Shown here in pieces: positions 62,598 through 64,000 of a stretch of DNA of 64,000 nucleotides. The notes under the pieces are model-generated. The model saw nothing but the letters and a program-made list of their open reading frames with translations. It was not told the origin of the DNA and did no database searches. Every line of letters begins with the position of its first letter. Position 1 is the first letter of the stretch. Source of the stretch: Thunnus maccoyii (taxonomy: Eukaryota; Chordata; Actinopteri; Scombriformes; Scombridae); the NCBI RefSeq assembly GCF_910596095.1, contig NC_056538.1:32731094-32795093 (forward strand). Reading direction: 5' to 3'. A program made the position numbers and the translations under genes.

Positions 62598-63439
62598 GAG
62601 AAAAATTAGACCTGCAGTGTGGGACTTTTGTCTTCTTCTTCTGGCAGTGAGAGTAATTACAAAACGTTCTTACGTCACAGGTTCTGCTGCTCTGTCGCTA
62701 CTGTCGCGGCTATGAAATGGTGGTTTTTTTAGCGTCACATGACCCCCTGCGAAATGACTCATTTCAATATCAGACTTTGATCCATTCACTCCAATTACAT
62801 TTGGAGAAGTCTAGAAGAGCCGTACAATTAAATTATTTTATCCTCATTCAAGTTAGCAGAGCGCTAACAGGAAGTTAGCTAGCTCCAAATGAATCCAAAT
62901 GTATGTAGCGGATTATCATCTCACAGTCACACAGATTTATCTTGTAATTCTTATAAAATACTGACGTATTTAGTAAAGTCACAGCCAGATTTTCTGCATA
63001 ACGACTTGCATATTTTTATTTTTAACACTTAAATTTACCTGATAATACTTCTGTACTTTTACTTGTAAAGGAGTATTTCTACATTGCTGTATTTCTACTT
63101 AAGTAAAGGATCTGAGTACTTCTTCCACTGCTGGCTGAACCTTTTATAAAAAGTCACACAGTGGTCTATCAGATGGTGAATGTTAAGGCTGCAGATGATC
63201 AAACGAATGAAAAGATCAAACCTTTTCTATAAATCAGACTTTTACACGTGAAAAGGCATGGAGGCTGAACATCTGTGTTTGTTCCTTGCGTTGTTTAAGG
63301 ATGTGAAAGTTGATTCATGTTGAGCTGCTTTTGACGTTTCCTTCAAACAAACCTTCAGGCACTTAAAAAGAGTTTATGGAAGAGAAACTTCTCCGCTGTT
63401 TCATAAGAGCACAGAGCTCAACTGTCACGGTGGTCTGCT

Positions 63440-63560
63440 GCTTTAAGAACGGCTGCATGACTAACCCTGTACCAAGGTCACATCGGGCAGCTGCAGGCAT
63501 GACTGACACAGCAGGCGGCCAATCACAGCGTCCGAACTTGACACTCCCACCTATCGGGAG
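63440..63560 (-). promoter_or_regulatory. Possible cox7a1 promoter
   Basis: A GC-richer patch with CCAAT at 63519-63523 and CCAAGGTCA at 63472-63480, the latter like an estrogen-related-receptor site known near respiratory genes. Position fits a minus-strand start upstream of cox7a1. No exon 1 was assigned, so the link is inference. Confidence 0.25.
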
Positions 63561-63576
63561 GCGGAGAAGGGACAGT

Positions 63577-63601
63577 GTGTGACTGTGTGTGTGTGTGTGT
63601 G
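63577..63601. repeat. Short (TG)n tract
   Basis: About nine TG units. 63602-64000 holds no assignable feature; the window ends in poly-T. Confidence 0.85.
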
Positions 63602-64000
63602 TTATAAATGTAAAGTGTGCCAAACAGCCTGCTGTACAGAGTTAAACAATCTCAGTTTGCAGTCAGCTGACCATGATATAAAAAAAAGGAGATAAATATT
63701 GTTACTAGACGCTCTGTTATACACATAAAAATACTTTCCACGGTAAATATTCCCAAGAAAATCTGGTTTTAGTTTCAGCCGTGTTAGAAGACAATGAAAA
63801 TAATTCAGTGGATTTGTTAGTCATCACATGGCTTGTTGAAATGAAATGTAATAAGCATGTTCCCTTCAGGATCAATATTACTGAGTTTGGCAATCCTGTG
63901 ATTTTCCCACTAGTCTCACCATCAGGTCAGCATATGATCCTCCATGAAATTGGCTCACACATTCATGTCTCTCTCAGGATGAGCTGTCTTTTTTTTTTTT

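Overview
The window looks like nuclear DNA of a ray-finned (teleost) fish. The evidence is two spliced vertebrate genes, long CA/TG microsatellites, and a dense set of fish-type mobile elements: Tc1-like, hAT-like and foldback DNA elements, L1-like and L2/Rex1-like LINEs, and LTR-type sequence. There is no sign of bacterial or organelle DNA. All calls come from reading the sequence; no database search was possible, so family names rest on recalled motifs.

Layout. 1-42,100: no confidently recognised host gene. It holds microsatellites, at least five copies of a palindromic (foldback) repeat, a hAT-like element, a 2.7 kb element with very long inverted arms, interstitial telomere-like repeats, an inverted duplication of about 1.1 kb (12.2-13.3 kb against 23.8-25.0 kb), a nested hAT pair, an L1-like LINE relic, a solo-LTR-like insertion, and a Tc1-like element with long inverted repeats. 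42,315-50,919 (+): a complete seven-exon calcineurin B homologous protein gene, closest to chp2, encoding 194 aa. Its introns carry Tc1, hAT and LINE relics. 50,920-57,250: intergenic, with LINE and hAT copies. 57,251-60,643 (-): the last three coding exons of a cytochrome c oxidase subunit 7A gene, closest to the COX7A1 type. The short first coding exon was not identified. chp2 and cox7a1 converge. 60,650-64,000: repeats, two unusual local duplications that copy sequence from around cox7a1, and a possible promoter.

The two genes have unrelated jobs. CHP2 is a myristoylated EF-hand cofactor of plasma-membrane Na+/H+ exchangers. COX7A is a single-span subunit of respiratory complex IV. I see no operon-like or functional coupling.

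I did not find a convincing new biological system. The most interesting items are mechanistic. A 233-bp palindromic MITE sits in a TA site whose unoccupied form is present in the window, and its likely Tc1-like relative lies 35 kb away. The long-armed foldback has a nearly unchanged 200-bp core and exon-like open stretches in its loop. Two segments were copied locally with unusually long (41 bp and about 80 bp) flanking duplications, which suggests repair-templated insertion rather than transposition.
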